Positions 5,584 through 5,726 of a stretch of DNA of 5,726 nt are shown piece after piece. The stretch spans positions 1 to 5,726 of the forward strand of contig JAHWJM010000186.1 in assembly GCA_019348435.1 (NCBI GenBank), given 5' to 3'. The stretch is from Actinomycetota bacterium. Its GTDB lineage: Bacteria > Actinomycetota > Thermoleophilia > Solirubrobacterales > Solirubrobacteraceae. Position numbers and translations under genes: made by a program. The notes under the pieces were generated by a model that had not been told where the DNA came from, ran no database searches, and saw nothing but the letters and a program-made list of their open reading frames with translations. Within the stretch, counting starts at the first letter, position 1. Each line of letters starts with the position of its first letter.

Positions 5584-5589
5584 TACGCT
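5584..5589 (+). promoter_or_regulatory. TACGCT -10-like element just before the ATPase start
   Basis: TACGCT here is identical to the proposed -10 of the operon promoter (3050-3055). It ends eight bases before the ATG at 5598, so a transcript from it would be leaderless or nearly so. The ATPase gene lacks a good Shine-Dalgarno, which fits. A TGAC (5564-5567) upstream could be part of a -35, but the implied spacer of about 15 bases is short. Confidence 0.3.
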
Positions 5590-5597
5590 TGACGGCG

Positions 5598-5726
5598 ATG
5601 GCGACGCAGGTCGGTCAGGACGAGGAATACCGCTGGCATACGGGGGCCAAGCGCCCGCACGGCGCGAAGGACGCGGTCGAGTTCATCGACGTCCACAAGG
5701 CGTTCGGCCGCAACCAGATCCTGCGT
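5598..5726 (+). CDS. mlaF: MlaF/MceG-type ABC transporter ATPase, N-terminal 43 residues (partial)
   Basis: The ATG at 5598 opens a frame that runs off the right edge. After a polar 27-residue leader (with DEEYRWHTGAKRPHGAKDA) comes V-E-F-I-D-V-H-K-A-F-G-R-N-Q-I-L-R, the beginning of an ABC ATPase nucleotide-binding domain. The form 'vhKaFGrnqiL' is that of the MlaF/Mkl/MceG subfamily energising MCE lipid transporters. The Walker A, signature and Walker B motifs lie outside the window. Its place after two YrbE permeases supports the identity. In mycobacteria the matching ATPase (Mkl/MceG) is encoded away from the mce operons, whereas here it is linked as in Gram-negative mla operons. The leader before the domain is longer than the few residues usual in MlaF. 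A 31-base gap separates it from the repeat gene, and there is no clear RBS. Confidence 0.85.
   Translation, partial: MATQVGQDEEYRWHTGAKRPHGAKDAVEFIDVHKAFGRNQILR

Overview
The window is high-GC DNA with GTG/TTG starts, TAnnnT-type -10 elements and an mce-type lipid ABC transporter operon. This points to a high-GC actinobacterium, and the gene set and lipoprotein style suggest Thermoleophilia/Solirubrobacterales. That placement is inference from gene content, not from a phylogenetic marker.

Layout. (1) Positions 1-~212, minus strand: an internal piece of a MacB/FtsX-type ABC permease, resembling the 'ADOP' family of acidobacterial-type permeases. It runs off the left edge and has lost its upstream part. 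(2) About 213-506, plus strand: only the last third of a YihY/BrkB-type membrane protein. The two broken genes meet head to head near 207-225, which means either a real rearrangement or an assembly chimera. (3) 507-707: 201 bases without a gene, with weak hairpins and a weak promoter candidate. (4) 708-2304, plus: a PII nitrogen-signalling protein lacking the usual uridylylated Tyr51, followed after about 10 bases by a PucR/CdaR-type regulator. (5) 2374-2955, minus: a lipoprotein with a clear lipobox, convergent with the regulator and divergent from the next operon. (6) 3110 to the right edge, plus: the mce transporter operon. It holds two MlaE/YrbE permeases (overlapping by GTGA), an unusual alanine-rich protein with a fourfold 'AAAASAxAYERY' repeat, and the first 43 codons of the MlaF/MceG-type ATPase.

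How the genes work together. The two permeases and the ATPase should form the inner-membrane core of an MCE lipid transporter, and the substrate-binding MCE proteins are expected to the right of the window. The alanine-rich repeat protein sits between permeases and ATPase, has no signal peptide or membrane segment, and is the best candidate here for an undescribed component. The divergent lipoprotein may be an extracytoplasmic accessory, but only its position suggests this. The PII-PucR pair looks like a separate nitrogen-linked regulatory unit with no amt gene beside it. No rRNA, tRNA, CRISPR array or insertion sequence was seen.
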